Positions 19,391 through 29,700 of a DNA stretch of 64,000 nt are shown piece after piece; positions within the stretch are counted from its first letter, which is position 1; every line of letters starts with the position of its first letter. The notes under the pieces are model-generated. The model was not told where the DNA came from, made no database searches, and saw only the letters and a program-made list of their open reading frames with translations. Source of the DNA: Rebecca billardiae RCC1528 (taxonomy: Eukaryota > Haptophyta); assembly GCA_965240325.2 (NCBI GenBank), contig OZ251247.1:1-64000 (forward strand), written 5' to 3'. Position numbers and translations under genes: made by a program.

Positions 19391-20836
19391 TCAGCAGACG
19401 CGCGCACGCCACGCCGTCTCGACGCACGCGGGCGTGGCGATCAGCTGGGTGGGCTCGTCTTGCTCGGCCTCGCTCATGCCGAGGCCGAGCGCAGCCGACC
19501 GCTTGCCGCACGCGTACACGCTGCCGTCCGCACTCACAAACAGCGAGTGGGAGCCGCCCATGGCACAGCGCACCACGCGCGCTTGGGCGAGCGCGCCAGC
19601 ACGCGTGGGCAGCGACCATTCGCCAGCGCCATCTTGCCCGAGCTGGCCGTTCGCGTTGTCCCCGAACGTGTGCACGCTGCCGTCCGCGCCCACCACCGCG
19701 CTGCTGCCAGAGCCGGCGCACGCGTGCACGATGCGCACAGCGGCGAGGGCGTCAAGCTGCCTCGGCGTGCGCTGCTCGTGCGTGTCACCGTGCCCCAGCC
19801 TGCCCTCCCCGCCGTGCCCAAACGAGGACACCGCCCCCTCGCTGTCCACCACCAGGCTGTGCGCACCGCCCGTGCTCACGTGCACGGCGCGCACGCCCGC
19901 GAGCGCCTCGATGCGCTGCGGCGTGTACCGACGCCGATGGTCGTCGTGGCCGAGCTGGCCAAACTGGCCATGGCCGCACGAGTAGACGGCGCCGTGCGCA
20001 GACAGAAGCAGCGTGTGCGCCTCGCCAGCTGCCATCCCGCCCACGCGCACGCTGTCCAGCGCCGCGATGCGCGTTGGCCTCCGCCGCGTCTGCCTGTCGC
20101 CGTGGCCGAGCTGGCCGTAGTAGTTGAGGCCCCAGCTGTACGCGCAGCCCGCGGCGGTGAGCGCGAGGCTGTGGTAGTTGCCGGCCGAGATGCCCACGAC
20201 CACGGCGCCGGCCCGCGCAACGACCGGAGCGAACGACAACCGCCTCTCCTTGTCCCCCAGCCCGAGCTGGCCGTGGACGTTGCTGCCGCAGCCGTACACG
20301 GCGCCGGCCTCGCTCAGCGCGAGCAGGTGCAAGCTGCCAGCGGCCACCGCGATCACACGCACCGCGTTGAGGGAGGTGACGTGCGTCGGCACGCGCGCCA
20401 CCTGCACGGCCAACTGGCCAGTAGCCACGTGCGCTGCATACTTGCCCGTCGTCTTCCCGAAATCCTTGCCGCACGCGTGCAGCCCGCCCTCCGCGTCCAC
20501 AAACGCGCTGAAGTCCTCGCCGGCCGCAACCGAGGATGCGTGCGCGCATGCGAGCTCGAGGACACCCTCGCGCACGAACAGCTCCTCTGCCCACGTGCGC
20601 ACGCCCGAGGGCAGCGCCGCCGGCAGCAGCCGCTCGTGCCCGCGCGCGCGCGCGCGCTCGCGCAGCGCGTGCTCGACTGGCGAGCACCCGCCGGGCGGCG
20701 CGGCGTGGAAGAGGCGCGCGGTGGCGTTCAGGCTGGCGAGGTCGCGCGGCGGCAGGAGTGGGAGGATGCGGTCAAGCACCTCTGACGGCAGGTCGTCGAA
20801 CCCGGGGCGCGGTGCGTGCGTCCGTGCCGTGGCCAT
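19391..20836 (-). CDS. F-box/RCC1-repeat protein, copy 7
   Basis: 481 residues, MATARTHAPRPGFDDLP start, WRARVC end. The leader is of the APRPGF subtype, but the next segment (ILPLLPPRDLASL) and the CAHASSVAAGEDFSAF stretch resemble the 2159 subtype. The pre-propeller loop is short (CGKDFGKTTGKYAAH). Variable pairs: SL, NY, EA, GA, SG, GS. Blade 3 has ALDSVRVGGMAAGEAH where other copies read ALDGVRVGGVAAG. The final 50 residues match the 17074 gene exactly in their end sequence (TQLIATPACVETAWRARVC). The frame is open 114 codons upstream, but that sequence is not conserved. Confidence 0.85.
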   Translation of the reverse strand: MATARTHAPRPGFDDLPSEVLDRILPLLPPRDLASLNATARLFHAAPPGGCSPVEHALRERARARGHERLLPAALPSGVRTWAEELFVREGVLELACAHASSVAAGEDFSAFVDAEGGLHACGKDFGKTTGKYAAHVATGQLAVQVARVPTHVTSLNAVRVIAVAAGSLHLLALSEAGAVYGCGSNVHGQLGLGDKERRLSFAPVVARAGAVVVGISAGNYHSLALTAAGCAYSWGLNYYGQLGHGDRQTRRRPTRIAALDSVRVGGMAAGEAHTLLLSAHGAVYSCGHGQFGQLGHDDHRRRYTPQRIEALAGVRAVHVSTGGAHSLVVDSEGAVSSFGHGGEGRLGHGDTHEQRTPRQLDALAAVRIVHACAGSGSSAVVGADGSVHTFGDNANGQLGQDGAGEWSLPTRAGALAQARVVRCAMGGSHSLFVSADGSVYACGKRSAALGLGMSEAEQDEPTQLIATPACVETAWRARVC

Positions 20837-22491
20837 CGAGTCGAGCGCGAGAGAGGAGGAGGGCTGCCGATGAGTTGAGGTGAGGAACCGGCAGGAGGGT
20901 GGACAGGGCAAGACAGGGCACCTGCCGGCTACTCTACTCGGGCCGGGGGTTTTGTGGTAAGGATTTTCCGAAAAATCGGCGGCCGCTTTTTCGGAAAATC
21001 GCGGGACTGTGGCGGACGCGATGCATACCGCACGACGGTGATGGCCGCGCCGGGGGAGGACGGGACCGGAGGTGCAGCAGGCCGCAGCTGCGATTGTCGC
21101 GTTGATGGGACGGGCGGCGCGGTGGCCAATGCCCCGGCCCATGATCCGGGCGATACACGGATGTCGAGACCGGGGCACAACTTCCCGAGCGGGTGCCGTA
21201 GGAGAATCAGCACCTGCTCACACGTAGCGAGCATTGCCCTTCGTCTTTTTCGCGCGGGGATCAATCTGGCCCACAGCTTCGCGATGCTGCGCACTGTGGG
21301 CCAGGTGATACAGGCTTTCCAGTTCGCTGAACTCAAGAGGACCGCTCGCACTCCCAAGGCTTGGGCCTGTACCGCGGTGGTGCTCGGCGGACCTGATCCA
21401 AAGCCACAGCTGTGGTTTGACCTCGCGGGCGTACATGGCAAGACTGTATGGTCGCAAGGCCATCGATGTGAACGTGTGCACGACGCCACTCTGCCATGCT
21501 TCAACTCGTCTGGGTCGAGCTGAGGGCAAGCATTCGTGCCCGGAGCATCTGTCAGGCGCGCGTGCATGCATGCGCGCTGCGCGCCACGCTGCGCCCCGCG
21601 GCTACAGCTCCTGTCACCTTAGCAGATATCTAATGTTGACCACCCCTTTGCGCATCCTTCAGTAGGCTGTGGCAGGTGGGCCTTCCGCGACTGCGCCCAT
21701 CGTCATCATGTCGCCGTGATCATCTGTCAGCAGCTGATCGTCTGAGAGTCGTCTGCAGCTTGTCAGACTGTCCGCCCGTCCGGGCCCGGGGCCTCAGGCT
21801 CAGGCTGCTTTCGATCGGGCTGGCGCCGAGCTCAAGTGATAATCGTCGGCTCACATGTAGTCACATATCCGGCGGCGGATGGCAGCATTGAGAGAAACCA
21901 CTCTCACTCGCAGGCTCAGCTGATGACCGCCGAGACCAGCAGCGCTTCAAAATCGTCAGTAGTATATATCATAGTACGCGTAGCATGATCGTCAACGGTC
22001 AGCGCGACTACTCATAGTCAAACTGCATCGCGTCGACTCGTCCTCAGCCGCCGGTTGCCCCTAGGAGCGGGCGCAGCGTCGCCCTGGCGCCCTCAACTGC
22101 AGGCCAATCGCGACGGGCGGCAGCGGGGGCAGCATGACGAACACTGAGTCGACAAGTGTGAGCTTTCCTGCTGGCGCCTCGCCCGCCGCTCGCCCCGCAG
22201 CACTCGCAGGGATGACTTCCGGCAGCGCGCGCAGCTCTGAGCTCACCGGCGATCAGCGCGCGCAGCTCATGCGCGCGCTGACCGGTGAGCGTGCCCGCGC
22301 CCATCGCGCGGACGAGCGCGGCGTAGGCCGAGAGCAATGCGGCTTTCTGCACGTACGTGTGCGTCGCCAAGCCGCGCGAGCTCGAGCCACACGCCGCGTG
22401 TAACGGCAGCTCAAGGCCGCTTCACCGATCACGCGTGAGGCGGCACGCGATACTCGGAACGCAGAGGTCGGTGAGGCTTTCAGAGCGGCGC
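20837..22491. other. Unique DNA with one hairpin, no recognised gene
   Basis: The first 90 bp are the promoter flank of the 19391 gene. A hairpin follows (20,962-21,000), then about 1.4 kb not shared with other array spacers. A minus-strand frame around 22,044-22,370 has a helix-like stretch (TYVQKAALLSAYAALVRAM), but it lacks an ATG at its head and matches no family I know, so I leave it uncalled. It could be an exon of the gene at 22,492. Confidence 0.45.
20962..21000. repeat. Hairpin with 14-bp AT-rich arms
   Basis: GATTTTCCGAAAAA (20,962-20,975) is the exact reverse complement of 20,987-21,000, with an 11-base GC-rich loop that is itself almost palindromic (CGGCGGCCGC). It is unusual for its AT-rich arms in GC-rich surroundings. 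Confidence 0.85.
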
Positions 22492-22914
22492 TCACTGAGG
22501 CGGCTTGCGCAGGGCGTAGCTCGGCGAAGCGCTACTGGAGATGAATACCTGTCCCCGAGACGCAAGCCACGACATGTCTGTCAACTGGGACAGCACACTG
22601 AGGGAAGCATCAGCTGCGAGGTCAGGGTGTCTACTGCCAGACATCTGCCAGTTGAACGCCTCGCGCCCCACCTTCGTGCCAGCTGGGCCGAGCAGGTAGC
22701 AGCAAGGGTTCGCGCAGTACGGTATGGCAGCGTCCGCGGACGGCGAGAGGGTCGCCCAGCCGCCATGTAGTATGTACTTGGATCGACAGCTCGGCGCACG
22801 CGCTGAACGATTGGAAATGTACTTCTGCGTGAACGGCAGCTTGCGCGCCTGCTTGCCAGCGGCAGGAGCCAGCACGACGGCAGTGCACGCAACAAGGAAC
22901 GTCAGCACGCTCAT
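22492..22914 (-). CDS. Small secreted Cys-containing protein (hypothetical)
   Basis: 140 residues from the ATG at 22,914. The first 20 residues (MSVLTFLVACTAVVLAPAAG) form a classic signal peptide with an AAG-type cleavage region. The mature part is about 120 residues with four cysteines (PSCRS, then YCANPCCYLL), which could make two disulfides. The frame is open a further 54 codons upstream, but the signal-peptide Met is the convincing start. No family is recognised. It lies in array-spacer DNA not shared with other spacers, so it could have arrived with an insertion. Splicing was not considered. Confidence 0.42.
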   Translation of the reverse strand: MSVLTFLVACTAVVLAPAAGKQARKLPFTQKYISNRSARAPSCRSKYILHGGWATLSPSADAAIPYCANPCCYLLGPAGTKVGREAFNWQMSGSRHPDLAADASLSVLSQLTDMSWLASRGQVFISSSASPSYALRKPPQ

Positions 22915-23448
22915 GGCGAATGTTTGCCGTCCTCCGCCTCGCCGCTCGCATCCGATTTGCGGCCGATTCGGCGACGTGCAGATGGGCGGCATGGCGCAGC
23001 CTCGCGGCCTGGTGAGCCATATGAGCGCCCGCTCCCAAGTACCCGTAAGGTATTGACACATAGGAGCCGGCTTCATAGGCGACTCGCCTTTGAATAGCAG
23101 CTGCCTTCATAGGCGCGCGCTCAAAATAGCGCACGCCGACGAAGCTGAAACAGTTTGTTAAAGTTACAAATTTCGCTACCGCCAAACCCCCGGCCCGAGT
23201 AGTGGCAGCAAACCGTCTCCCAACCAAAGAGTCACAGCCGACGCACAGTCTCACTCGCAGCGAGGGTGCTGAGCAGTGAGCTGCGTCAGCTCCTGGCCAC
23301 TGTCAGTCAGTAGCCTGCTGACGCCGGCTGACTACGCGCATTGATACCGCATCAAGTGCTGCTACTGCTCGTCTGCGACGTGTGAACAGCGTCCGGCGCG
23401 GTTCATCACTGGCCGGCGGCCGGCTGTGAACACCTACCGTTGGTAGTG
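22915..23448. repeat. Orphan promoter-side module fragment without its F-box gene
   Basis: From about 23,200 the DNA matches the promoter flank that normally precedes an F-box ATG (CAAACCGTCTCC, CTGCGTCAGCTCCTGGCCAC, then CTGACGCCGGCTGACTACGC near 23,312) and continues into the start of the 3'-flank module. No F-box ORF lies on its left side. This is a relic of a lost or deleted gene copy. The module is then cut at 23,445-23,448 by an insertion. Confidence 0.65.
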
Positions 23449-24348
23449 GGCCTGTTTTATTTCTACCAGATTCTATTTACTATGTCACGGCGACAAACCC
23501 GTGCCCGCCAGTGGGAATCGGTGTCACGCCCCGTTGGATGTACCTCTCACGGCCGATGGCGGCCTCCACGTGCGTGAGGAATGCGATTCGTGCACTCCTC
23601 GGTGACCGGTGAGTGCACGAATCCAGTTGCGGCGCTCGTCCGCCTCGTCGTCGTCGCACACGAGGTACATCCAACACCATGGGTCGGATCGCAGAACTCT
23701 CCGCGCGCTCGCGCTCGCGCGGCGAGGCACTGGCAGGCTTGTTCTTCATCTTGGCCAAGGCTGCAGCCTGCCAGATGCGCGAGAACGCGTGTGCATGCCT
23801 TTCCGCGCGTCATGAGTGCGCGTTGCACGCATCCTATCGTAGTCTACGCCGACGAGGCCTGAGCATCCACGTCAACCAGCCTGCCACGATCACGTTCAAA
23901 TGCAGGCGGCAAGCTGCATGCGAGCGGCACGCAACGGAAGCATCTCAAGCCCGACAAAGTAGTGGCGGAGGAGCTTGTAGAGCTGGTGGCGATTGCAGTC
24001 TATCTTTTTATCACCTGTTCAGAGTCGCCAACTGACACGGGCGCGACGTAGCCAAGGTAGAGTGCCTGCAGCTTGCAGCAAGCCCGCAGCTGCCACCTCG
24101 GCGACGATCGTCACACAACCGTGCGCCGCGACTGACCCCTGTGTCAGGGCGAAGCACCAGGCAAGGCTAAGCAGCATGCCATGGCAACCTCTTTCGCTAC
24201 AGGTCAGCGCGCTAGTACGAGAATGCGCCAACGACGTGCCATCAGTACTCCGCAATCGCGCCGGCACCGCACCAGCGGCCAAGCAGCCGCCATTTTGCCG
24301 CGTTTTGGCGGATGTCGCCGTTGGGCTCTCGTAGAATTAAAACAGGCC
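23449..24348. mobile_element. 900-bp inverted-repeat insertion splitting a module
   Basis: It starts GGCCTGTTTTATTTCTAC and ends with the inverted version of GGCCTGTTTTAATTCTAC (17 of 18 match). It is flanked by AGTG on both sides (23,445-23,448 and 24,349-24,352), consistent with a 4-bp target duplication. It sits exactly inside the module block that reads GTTGGTAACACGGGGACGG elsewhere. The interior is less GC-rich and has a perfect 13-bp-arm hairpin at 23,585-23,623. No transposase is recognised in the short internal frames, so it is probably a non-autonomous element. Confidence 0.65.
23585..23623. repeat. Hairpin inside the 900-bp insertion
   Basis: GATTCGTGCACTC (23,585-23,597) pairs perfectly with 23,611-23,623 around a 13-base loop. 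Confidence 0.85.
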
Positions 24349-24352
24349 AGTG

Positions 24353-24957
24353 ACACGGGGACGGCGTCCGCGGCAGCAGAGCACTGGACCGCACCGAGCC
24401 AACTTGTCACTTGTGCGTGACTAGCTTGACTCTTGAGTCAGCGCCACTGAATCTGATGAGATATATCCGGACGATATGATGACGCCTGGTGCAAGTGCAT
24501 GGGCTGGCTCTGGCCGATACCAGCTCGGCTGCTCACGGCACGCAGTTGACACTGCGGCAGCGACTGCGACGGCCGCCGGGCAGCGCTGCTCAGAGCGCAC
24601 GTACACGCCGCACTGCGCATCGGACCCGGCAGTCCGGACTCGGCGCCTGCAGGCAGGACTCAGCCGCGCGGCGCACGTGCCGTCGCGCCGGCTAGCCCAC
24701 CGCCCCCCCTCCCCCCCGCCCCCCGCCGGCAGGGCCCAGGGCGGCACGCGCGGCTGTCGTGCCGCAGCCCTCACCACCCGGAGACGCGCGCTGTTGCCCC
24801 CTCCGCGGCCCGTGCCGTGCGCACCCGTGCCGCGCCCAGTGCGCCCGGCGTGCAGCGGCACCTCCCCTCCTCCCCCCGCGCACCCCCACACTCCCCGCTG
24901 CAGGCAGGCCCGCAGCGGCTCCGGCTGCCGGCCCTCGCCCCTCGGAGGCAGGCGGCG
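24353..24957. repeat. Conserved 3'-flank module (copy e, right part after the insertion)
   Basis: It resumes at ACACGGGGACGGCGTC, exactly where the left part stopped before the 900-bp insertion. It then carries the usual ordered blocks up to the stop of the 24958 gene, including a CACGGCACGCAGTTGACACT variant. Confidence 0.75.
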
Positions 24958-26418
24958 TCAGCAGACGCGCGCCCGCCACGCCGCCTCGACGCACGTGGGC
25001 GTGCCAATCCGCTGGGTGGGCTCGTCTCGCTCGGCCGCGCTCATGCCGAGGCCGAGCGCAGCCGAGCGCTTGCCGCACGCGTACACGCTGCCGTCCGCAC
25101 TCACAAACAGCGAGTGGGCGACGCCCATGGCACAGCGCACCACGCGCGCGTGGGCGAGCAGGCTCACTCGTGCGGGGGTCTTGCGAGCCGCTTTCCAGCG
25201 CCGCCCGAGCTGCCCATGCGTGTTGTCCCCGAACGCGCGCGCGCTGCCGTCCGCGCCCAGCACCGCGCTGGTGTAAAAGCTGGCGCACGCCCGCACGATG
25301 CGCACACCCGCGATGGTGTCAATCCACCTCGGCGTGGGCTGCTTGTGCGTGTCTCCGTGCCCCAGCCTGCCATCCCCACCGTGCCCAAACGAGTACACCG
25401 CCCCGTCGCTGTCCACCACCAGGCTGTGGCCCCTGCCCGCGCTCACGTGCACGGCGCGCACGCCCGCGAGCGCCTCGATGCGCCTCGGCGTGCGCTGATC
25501 CTCCTCGTCACCGTGGCCAAGCTCGCCGTAGTCGCCGTCGCCGCACGAGTAGACGGCGCAACGCGCAGATAGGAACAGCGTGTGAAACAAACCCGCAGCC
25601 ACCCCGCCCACGCGCACGCCGTCCAGCGCCTCGATGCGCGTCGGCTCACACCGCCGCTCCGTGTCGCCGTGGCCGAGCTGGCCCCAGATGTTGAAGCCCC
25701 AGCTGTACGCGCACCCAGCGGCGGTGAGCGCGAGGCTGTGGCTCGCGCCGGCCGAGATGGCGACGGCGGGCTCGCTGGCGGGTAGCATGGCGCGTGCGAA
25801 CGCGTGCCGCTCCTTCGTGTCCCCCAGCCCGAGCTGGCCGTGGACGTTGTAGCCGCAGCCGTACACGGCGCCGGCCTCGCTCAGCGCGAGCAGGTGGTGG
25901 GTGCCAGCGGCCACAGCGACCACGCGCACCGCGCTGAGGGAGGCGACGTGCGTCGGTACGCGCACTGCATGCATGCCAGCGTGGCCGATTGCTACGTGCG
26001 CTCGATACTCGCCCGTCAGACGTCGGAACTCGTCCAGCACCGCCTCCTCACCGCACGTGTGCAGCCCGCCCTCCGCGTCAACAAACGCGCTGAAGTCCTC
26101 GCCGGCCGCAACCGAGGATGCGTGCGCGCATGCGAGCTCGAGGACACCCTCGCGCACGAACAGCTCCTCTGTCCACGTGCAGACGCCCGAGGGCAGCGCC
26201 ACCAGCAGCGCGCGCTCGTGCCCACGCGCGCGCGCGCGCTCGCGCAGCGCGTGCTCGACCGGCGAGCACCCGCCGGGCGGCGCGGCGTGGAAGAGGCGCG
26301 CGGTAGCGTTTAGGCTGGCGAGGTCACGCGACGGCAGGCATAAGATGATGCGGGCGAGCACTTCCGGGGGCAGGTCGTCGAGCGCGAGGGGCGGCGTGTG
26401 CGTCCGTGCCGTGGCCAT
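24958..26418 (-). CDS. F-box/RCC1-repeat protein, copy 8
   Basis: 486 residues, MATARTHTPPLALDDLPPEV start, WRARVC end. An F-box of the PPEVLARIILCLPSRDL subtype and a pre-propeller segment shared with the 17074 gene. Variable pairs: TH, AS, LF, RG, FY, VA. Blade 5 reads CASFYTSAVLG, losing the Gly before the pair, and is followed by SARAFGDN where other copies have SVHTFGDN. Blade 2 is AVAISAGASHSLAL with loop GFNIWGQLG. Intact frame; the start coincides with the conserved Met and there is no extra upstream frame, which supports the MATAR start for the whole family. Confidence 0.86.
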   Translation of the reverse strand: MATARTHTPPLALDDLPPEVLARIILCLPSRDLASLNATARLFHAAPPGGCSPVEHALRERARARGHERALLVALPSGVCTWTEELFVREGVLELACAHASSVAAGEDFSAFVDAEGGLHTCGEEAVLDEFRRLTGEYRAHVAIGHAGMHAVRVPTHVASLSAVRVVAVAAGTHHLLALSEAGAVYGCGYNVHGQLGLGDTKERHAFARAMLPASEPAVAISAGASHSLALTAAGCAYSWGFNIWGQLGHGDTERRCEPTRIEALDGVRVGGVAAGLFHTLFLSARCAVYSCGDGDYGELGHGDEEDQRTPRRIEALAGVRAVHVSAGRGHSLVVDSDGAVYSFGHGGDGRLGHGDTHKQPTPRWIDTIAGVRIVRACASFYTSAVLGADGSARAFGDNTHGQLGRRWKAARKTPARVSLLAHARVVRCAMGVAHSLFVSADGSVYACGKRSAALGLGMSAAERDEPTQRIGTPTCVEAAWRARVC

Positions 26419-27256
26419 CGAGCCGAGCGCGAGAGAAGACGAGGGGAAGGGCCGAGCGGAGGCGGTGCATCACGCCTTAACCAAGTGTGCACGTTAAAAC
26501 ATAGTATAAACTGTAGGACCGACTGGACAGGGCAACCGTCCCCGGTCACCATCCCACTTCCAGTCAGTCATAGGCTCCTGACCTATTACGACGCGCACTG
26601 ATACGGCATCACTGCTACTGCTCGTCTGCGACTTGTGAGCAGCGTCCGGCGCGGTTGATCACTGGCGTGCCGGTCGTGAACACCTACACCGTTGGTAACA
26701 CGGGGACGGCGTCCGCGGCAGAGCAGACCGGCCGCGCCTGAGTCGCCACTAAGTCAGTGACGAGACGACCCGGATGATGAATGACGCCTGTATAGTGCAT
26801 GGCTGGCTCTGGCCGACACCAGCTCGGCTGCTCACGGCACGCAGTCGGCACTGCGGCCGCGACTCCGACGGCCGCCGGGCAGCGCTGCTCAGAGCGCACG
26901 TACACGCCGCACTGCGCATCGGACCCGGCAGTCCGGACTCGGCGCCTGCGGGCAGGACTCAGCCGCGCGGCGCACGTGCCGTCGCGCCGGCTAGCCCACC
27001 GCCCCCCCTCCCACCCGCCCCCCGCCGGCAGGGCCCAGGGCGGCACGCGCGGCTGTCGTGCCGCAGCCCTCACCACCCGGAGACGCGCACTGTTGCCCCC
27101 TCCGCGGCCCGTGCCGTGCGCACCCGTGCCGCGCCCAGTGCGCCCGGCGTGCAGCGGCACCTCCCCTCCTCCCCCCCCGCACCCCCACACTCCCCGCTGC
27201 AGGCAGGCGCGCAGCGGCTCCGGCTGCCGGCCCTCGCCCCTCGGAGGCAGGCGGCG
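26419..27256. repeat. Conserved inter-gene module (copy f)
   Basis: The promoter flank of the 24958 gene keeps AGAAGACGAGGGGAAGGGCC, then about 100 bp of AT-richer private sequence (26,470-26,570). The 3' flank of the 27257 gene from about 26,680 is a standard copy. No gene is seen. Confidence 0.75.
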
Positions 27257-28708
27257 TCAGCAGAAGCGCGCACGCCACGCCGTCTCGACGCACGTTGGCG
27301 TGTCAATCCGCCGGGTGGGCGCGCCTTGCTCGTCAGCCTCGCTCATGCCGAGGCCGAGCGCAGCCAAGCGCTCACCGCACGCGTACACGCTGCCGTCCGC
27401 ACTCACAAACAGCGAGTGGGAGCCGCCCATGGCACAGCGCACCACACGAGCTTGGGCGAGCGCACCCACTCGTGCGGGGGTCTTGGAAGCCGCTTGGAAG
27501 CCGCGCCGCCCGAGCTGGCCGTACCAGTTGCGCCCGAACGTGTGCACGCTGCCGTCCGCGCCCAGCACCGCGCTGCTGTCGTTGCCAGCGCACGCGCGCA
27601 CGATGCGCACAGCGGCGAGGGCGTCAAGCCGCCTCGGCGTGGGCTGCTTGTGCGCGTCTCCGTGCCCCAGTCTGCCACCCCCGCCGTGCCCGAACGAGTA
27701 CCCCGCCCCGTCGCTGTCCACGACCAGGCTGTGCTCCCAGCCCGCGCTCACGTGCACGGCGCGCACGCCCGCAAGCGCCTCGATGCGCTGCGGCGTGTGC
27801 TGATCCTCCTGGTCGCCGTGGCCGAGACAGCCACGGCTACCGTCGCCGCACGAGTAGACGGCGCAATGCGCAGATAGGAACAGCGTGTGAGCACCACCTG
27901 CAGCCACCCCGCCCACGCGCACGCCGTCCAGCGCCTCGATGCGCGTCGGCTCCCGCCGCTCCTCCGTGTCGCCGTGGCCGAGCTGGCCGTGCTCGTTGCA
28001 GCCCCAGCTGTACGCGCACCCAGCGGCGGTGAGCGCGAGGCTGTGGGACCCGCCAGCGGCGATGCCGACGATGAGCTCGCTCGCGGGTAGCATGACGCGT
28101 GCGAACGACCGCCGCTCCTCCGCGTCCCCCAGCCCGAGCTCGCCGTGGACGTTGTCGCCGCAGCCGTACACGGCGCCGGCCTCGCTCAGCGCGAGCAGGT
28201 GGCCAATGCCAGCGGCCACGGAGCACACGCGCACCGCGCTGAGGGAGGCGACGTGCGTCGGCACGCGCACCACCTGCATGCCCGAATGGCCAACAGCCAT
28301 GTGCGCTTGATACAGCCAGCCGTCCTCGTCCAGCTCCTCGCCGCACGTGTGCAGCCCGCCCTCCGCGTCCACAAACGCGCTGAAGCCACCGCCGGCGGCC
28401 ACGGGAGGCGAGTGCGCGCGTGCGAGCTCGAGCACGCGTTCGCGCAGGAACAGCTCACCGACCCACGTGCGCACGCCCGCGGGCAGCGACGCGGGCAGCG
28501 CGCGCTCGTGCCCACGCGCTCGCGCGCGCTCGCGCAGCGCGTGCTCGACCGGCGAGCACCCGCCGGGCGGCGCGGCGTGGAAGAGGCGCGCGGTGGCGTT
28601 CAGGCTGGCGAGGTCACGCGACGGCAGGGGTAAGATGATGCGGTCGAGCACCTCTGACGGCAGGCCGTTGAGCGCGGGGCGCGGGGCGTGCGTCCGTGCC
28701 GTGGCCAT
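27257..28708 (-). CDS. F-box/RCC1-repeat protein, copy 9
   Basis: 483 residues, MATARTHAPRPALNGLPSEV start, ending WRARFC (others end ARVC). The F-box is a hybrid: an APRP leader with ALNGL replacing the usual DDL, then ILPLPSRDL as in the 24958 subtype. The pre-propeller loop (CGEELDEDGWLYQAH) matches the 7344 gene. Variable pairs: IG, GS, GA, WE, ND, GS. Near the C-terminus it has a short insertion (GRRGFQAASKTPARV) and a SEADEQGAPTRR tail variant. It is preceded upstream by the 35-copy minisatellite, so its promoter flank is only about 200 bp long. Confidence 0.85.
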   Translation of the reverse strand: MATARTHAPRPALNGLPSEVLDRIILPLPSRDLASLNATARLFHAAPPGGCSPVEHALRERARARGHERALPASLPAGVRTWVGELFLRERVLELARAHSPPVAAGGGFSAFVDAEGGLHTCGEELDEDGWLYQAHMAVGHSGMQVVRVPTHVASLSAVRVCSVAAGIGHLLALSEAGAVYGCGDNVHGELGLGDAEERRSFARVMLPASELIVGIAAGGSHSLALTAAGCAYSWGCNEHGQLGHGDTEERREPTRIEALDGVRVGGVAAGGAHTLFLSAHCAVYSCGDGSRGCLGHGDQEDQHTPQRIEALAGVRAVHVSAGWEHSLVVDSDGAGYSFGHGGGGRLGHGDAHKQPTPRRLDALAAVRIVRACAGNDSSAVLGADGSVHTFGRNWYGQLGRRGFQAASKTPARVGALAQARVVRCAMGGSHSLFVSADGSVYACGERLAALGLGMSEADEQGAPTRRIDTPTCVETAWRARFC

Positions 28709-28916
28709 CGAGCCGAGCGCGCGAGAAGACGAGGGGAAGGGCCGAGCGGAGGCGTGCGCTGCGGAGGGCGTCCGACAGTGGCAAACCGTCTCCACTCCAA
28801 GTGAAAACCCGCGGCGCAGCCGCCACTTGGAGGACGGTCCGAACCTGGAGGACGGTTTTGGACTTTTTCCAGGCCGATCCTGGAGGATCGGCGCCAGTCC
28901 TTGAGGATCGGCCTCC

Positions 28917-29700
28917 AGCGAGTCCTCCAGGATGCGCCAGCGAGTCCTCCAGGATGCGCAGCGAGTCCTCCAGGATGCGCAGCGAGTCCTCCAGGATGCG
29001 CCAGCGAGTCCTCCAGGATGCGCCAGCGAGTCCTCCAGGATGCGCAGCGAGTCCTCCAGGATGCGCCAGCGAGTCCTCCAGGATGTGCCAGCGAGTCCTC
29101 CAGGATGCGCCAGCGAGTCCTCCAGGATGCGCCAGCGAGTCCTCCAGGATGCGCAGCGAGTCCTCCAGGATGCGCCAGCGAGTCCTCCAGGATGCGCCAG
29201 CGAGTCCTCCAGGATGCGCCAGCGAGTCCTCCAGGATGTGCCAGCGAGTCCTCCAGGATGCGCAGCGAGTCCTCCAGGATGCGCCAGCGAGTCCTCCAGG
29301 ATGCGCCAGCGAGTCCTCCAGGATGCGCAGCGAGTCCTCCAGGATGCGCCAGCGAGTCCTCCAGGATGCGCCAGCGAGTCCTCCAGGATATGCGCCAGCG
29401 AGTCCTCCAGGATGCGTCAGCGAGTCCTCCAGGATGCGCCAGCGAGTCCTCCAGGATGCGCCAGCGAGTCCTCCAGGATGCGCCAGCGAGTCCTCCAGGA
29501 TGCGCAGCGAGTCCTCCAGGATGCGCCAGCGAGTCCTCCAGGATGCGCCAGCGAGTCCTCCAGGATGCGCAGCGAGTCCTCCGGGATGCGCCAGCGAGTC
29601 CTCCAGGATGCGCCAGCGAGTCCTCCAGGATACGCAGCGAGTCCTCCAGGATGCGCAGCGAGTCCTCCACCCCTCCAGGATGCGCCAGCGAGTCAGCCTT
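28917..29700. repeat. About 35-copy minisatellite, 21/22-bp unit
   Basis: Tandem units built on GAGTCCTCCAGGAT plus GCGCCAGC (22 bp) or GCGCAGC (21 bp). I count about 35 copies, with occasional variants (GATGTGCC, GATATGCG, GATGCGTC, CGGGATG). The alternation of 21- and 22-bp units shifts the frame repeatedly. The same unit also decays on both edges (28,860-28,916 and 29,670-29,700). The long frames on both strands (for example minus 28,600-29,823) come from the repeat and are not genes. There are no spacers, so it is not a CRISPR array. Confidence 0.92.

Noticed and set aside
28917-29700. CRISPR array
   Set aside because: The units are contiguous with no unique spacers, and the context is eukaryotic.
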